Source: Hydrogenobacter sp. T-8 (GTDB lineage: Bacteria > Aquificota > Aquificia > Aquificales > Aquificaceae). Taken from it: DNA of 64,000 bases. The translations under genes were made by a program, and so were the position numbers. The stretch is from positions 1,604,491 to 1,668,490 of the forward strand of contig NZ_CP048795.1 in the NCBI RefSeq assembly GCF_011006175.1, read 5' to 3'. Positions 62,351 to 64,000 of this stretch are shown here, piece after piece (position 1 is the stretch's first letter; every line of letters starts with the position of its first letter). The notes under the pieces are model-generated. The model was given only the letters and a program-made list of their open reading frames with translations. It had not been told where the DNA came from and made no database searches.

Positions 62351-63250
62351 ATGCTACGCCTTCTTGTCCCTGCAAGCACCAGCAACTTTGGTTCAGGCTT
62401 TGACGCCTTCGGTCTTGCCCTTAGCCTGTATAACGAGTTCTATATAGAGCCTTCTGAGAGGTATACCATAGAGATAGAAGGTGAGGGTGCAAGCCTGCCA
62501 AGAAACGAGAGCAATCTCTTTGTAAGGGTCTACAAAAGAGCCTGTGAGGTTTTTGCTTTTGAGGAAAAGCCTTTTAAACTCAGGCAGGTAAACCGAGTCC
62601 CTACCGCAAGAGGGCTTGGCTCTTCTGCCACTGCCATAGTGGGTGGCATCTTAGCTTTTGAATCTTTGCATGGCATTAGACTAAGCCTTGAGGAAAGGCT
62701 AAAGGTTGCCTTTGAGTTTGAACCACATCCAGACAACCTGCTTCCTGCCTTTCTTGGTGGCTTTGTGGTGTGTGTAAGCTCTGAGGAGGGTGTTAGGTTT
62801 CTAAGGCTTGACTTCCCAGAGGAACTAAAGGTGGTGGTATGTGTGCCAGACTTTGAGCTTTCCACCCAGAGGGCAAGAGAGGTGCTAAGGAAAGAGGTAT
62901 CTCTAAAGGATGCGGTCTTTAACCTGCAAAGGTCTGCCCTCTTTGTGGGTGCGATTCTTACGAAGAGCTTTGACCTTTTGAAAGAGTCGGTCAAGGACAG
63001 ACTTCATCAGCCTTACAGGGCACAGCTGGTGCCGGGCTTTGGGGATGTGATGGAGAAGGCTTACGCGGAGGGTGCTCTGGCGGTCTTCCTGAGCGGTGCA
63101 GGACCTTCTATGGCGAGCCTGTGTCTTGAGAGGTTTAACGAGGTAGGCTCTGCCATGGTGGAAGCCTTTAAAAGGCATGGCATAAACTCAAAGTATATTT
63201 CCCTCGAGGTTTCCAAAGAGGGTGCAAGATGTGAGGGTTTTAACTCTTGA
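62351..63250 (+). CDS. thrB: Homoserine kinase
   Basis: From the ATG at 62351 the protein has 299 residues. It begins MLRLLVPASTSNFGSGFDAF, and the GHMP ATP motif is VPTARGLGSSATAIVGG (about 82-98). It phosphorylates homoserine in threonine synthesis. The frame's TTG at 62312 lies upstream of the -10 box and is rejected. It overlaps coaX by 20 nt. Confidence 0.94.
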   Translation: MLRLLVPASTSNFGSGFDAFGLALSLYNEFYIEPSERYTIEIEGEGASLPRNESNLFVRVYKRACEVFAFEEKPFKLRQVNRVPTARGLGSSATAIVGGILAFESLHGIRLSLEERLKVAFEFEPHPDNLLPAFLGGFVVCVSSEEGVRFLRLDFPEELKVVVCVPDFELSTQRAREVLRKEVSLKDAVFNLQRSALFVGAILTKSFDLLKESVKDRLHQPYRAQLVPGFGDVMEKAYAEGALAVFLSGAGPSMASLCLERFNEVGSAMVEAFKRHGINSKYISLEVSKEGARCEGFNS

Positions 63251-63911
63251 TGTGGGAAATACATCGGTGGATGTGTGCCTCTTTGATGGCTCTTTGAGGT
63301 ACGTGGGTAAGTTCAGCCATAGGGACGTGCCACTCTTGAGTGCAGACCTTGTGCTCGTGTCCTCTGTTAAACCCTCGGCGAACAATATCATCCTTGAAAA
63401 ATACCCCCATGCGAGGTTTATAAGAGCGGAGGATGTGCCACTTCAGACCGCCTTTAAGGGCAAAGAGAGAGTAGGCATAGACAGATTGCTTAACCTTTAC
63501 GGTGCGGTCCAGCTCTTTTCAAAGCATGTGGTGGTAGCCAGCTTTGGCACCGCCACTGTTATAGACCTTGCGGTGGATGGTGTCTTTCAGGGTGGCTTTA
63601 TAACCCTTGGTGTGGGTGCAGGGCTTGAGTGCCTTTCTCAAAGGGCAGAGCTAATTCCCGAGCTCAAACTAAAAAAACTCCTCCCTCCCATAGGCACAGA
63701 TACAGAAGGTGCTATTCTCGGGGGCTTTTTGCGTCAGAGCTTGCACTTTCTTATGGCTTGTGTGCAAAGCTGGAGCGAGCTATACAGAAGGCAGTTAGGG
63801 CTACTTATAACTGGGGGCGACGGTTGGCTCTTTGAAGACATAGCACCCTATGAGCCACTCCTTATACATAAGGCTATGCTCCTTCTTTTAGGCTTTTATA
63901 GTAAGCCCTAA
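63231..63911 (+). CDS. coaX: Type III pantothenate kinase
   Basis: The protein has 226 residues from a GTG at 63231, which GAGG precedes by 9 nt; a GTG at 63222 is the alternative. LTLDVGNTSVDVCLFDG is the ASKHA phosphate loop, and GIDRLLNLYGA and SFGTATVIDL complete the active site. It starts coenzyme A synthesis, is insensitive to CoA feedback and needs a monovalent cation in known members. Confidence 0.93.
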   Translation: MRVLTLDVGNTSVDVCLFDGSLRYVGKFSHRDVPLLSADLVLVSSVKPSANNIILEKYPHARFIRAEDVPLQTAFKGKERVGIDRLLNLYGAVQLFSKHVVVASFGTATVIDLAVDGVFQGGFITLGVGAGLECLSQRAELIPELKLKKLLPPIGTDTEGAILGGFLRQSLHFLMACVQSWSELYRRQLGLLITGGDGWLFEDIAPYEPLLIHKAMLLLLGFYSKP

Positions 63912-64000
63912 GGAATTCTATCGCCTCTTCCTTGTTTTTTACCTCACCAGAGAACTGAGCCTCCTCAAGGGCTTTCTTTAGCTGTCCCACAAGTGGTCCA
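63874..64000 (-). CDS. tRNA nucleotidyltransferase/poly(A) polymerase family, C-terminal fragment
   Basis: An open frame enters from the window edge, reads GPLVGQLKKALEEAQFSGEV and then KNKEEAIEFLRAYYKSL, and stops at 63874-63876. The 'GPxVGxxLxxLExAQxxGEVxxxxEA' pattern is the C-terminus of CCA-adding or A-adding enzymes. It overlaps the coaX end by 38 nt on the opposite strand. Most of the gene lies outside the window. Confidence 0.65.
   Translation of the reverse strand, partial: GPLVGQLKKALEEAQFSGEVKNKEEAIEFLRAYYKSLKEGA

Overview
The window looks like a chromosome segment of a thermophilic, autotrophic bacterium of the Aquificaceae (Hydrogenobacter, Thermocrinis and relatives). The reasons are a two-subunit biotin carboxylase pair that closely matches 2-oxoglutarate carboxylase CfiA/CfiB of the reverse TCA cycle, a carbamoyl-phosphate synthase large subunit split so that only the N-terminal half (carB1) is present, an archaeal-type methionine adenosyltransferase, a fused NuoCD, and dense gene packing with many 1-40 nt overlaps. 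No species can be assigned from sequence alone.

Layout. 1-1570 is an accessory edge: the 3' end of a DNA methyltransferase gene, a solitary TnpB gene and the decayed tail of a fasciclin-domain gene. 1576-10061 holds TudS/DUF1722, carB1, uvrA and its followers, a YihY-type membrane protein and a KamA-family radical SAM protein. 10174-11112 holds a broken small ORF, an AT-rich leader-like stretch and a 9-repeat CRISPR array with no cas genes in the window. 11145-18305 has cobB-thyX, rpmA-rplU, a low-complexity lipoprotein, bcp, cfiA-cfiB and an OsmC protein. 18461-31730 has phoX, thiO, pheA, DUF58/slipin, ilvD and a nuoA-B-CD-H operon interleaved with three genes that are not complex I subunits. 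31782-39307 has mat, a rhodanese, hemN, an ABC ATPase, a CorC-like protein, rpoN and pepQ.

39359-47495 is the most striking part: an 8.1-kb element integrated in the initiator tRNA-fMet gene, with an 80-bp direct repeat at its ends. It has a tyrosine integrase, an AlpA-like HTH protein, a primase-helicase, an origin-like AT-rich region, a ribbon-helix-helix protein at a divergent promoter pair, a string of tiny membrane proteins, a small-terminase-like protein and a virion/ejection-like protein, but no capsid, portal or large-terminase gene. This gene set resembles a phage satellite (PICI-like), which would be unusual in this phylum. Its non-coding DNA carries GTTAAC-based inverted repeats.

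47609-64000 returns to the chromosome: an acetate module (exonuclease, cNMP/CBS/DUF294 protein, YggT-like protein, symporter, DUF4212, acs), bactofilin beside a frameshifted M23 peptidase, thiC, a DUF2334/PHP-glycosyltransferase/glycosyltransferase operon, a CZB protein, thrB, coaX and the start-less end of a CCA-adding enzyme.

A regulatory theme links distant parts. An identical 17-mer, CTTAACCAAATCTTAAC, lies 10 nt (after its last CTTAAC unit) from a -10 box in front of phoX, the glycosyltransferase operon and a 62-residue ORF. It has the 11-bp direct-repeat form of a Pho box, so phosphate starvation probably switches on a secreted phosphatase together with glycolipid synthesis.
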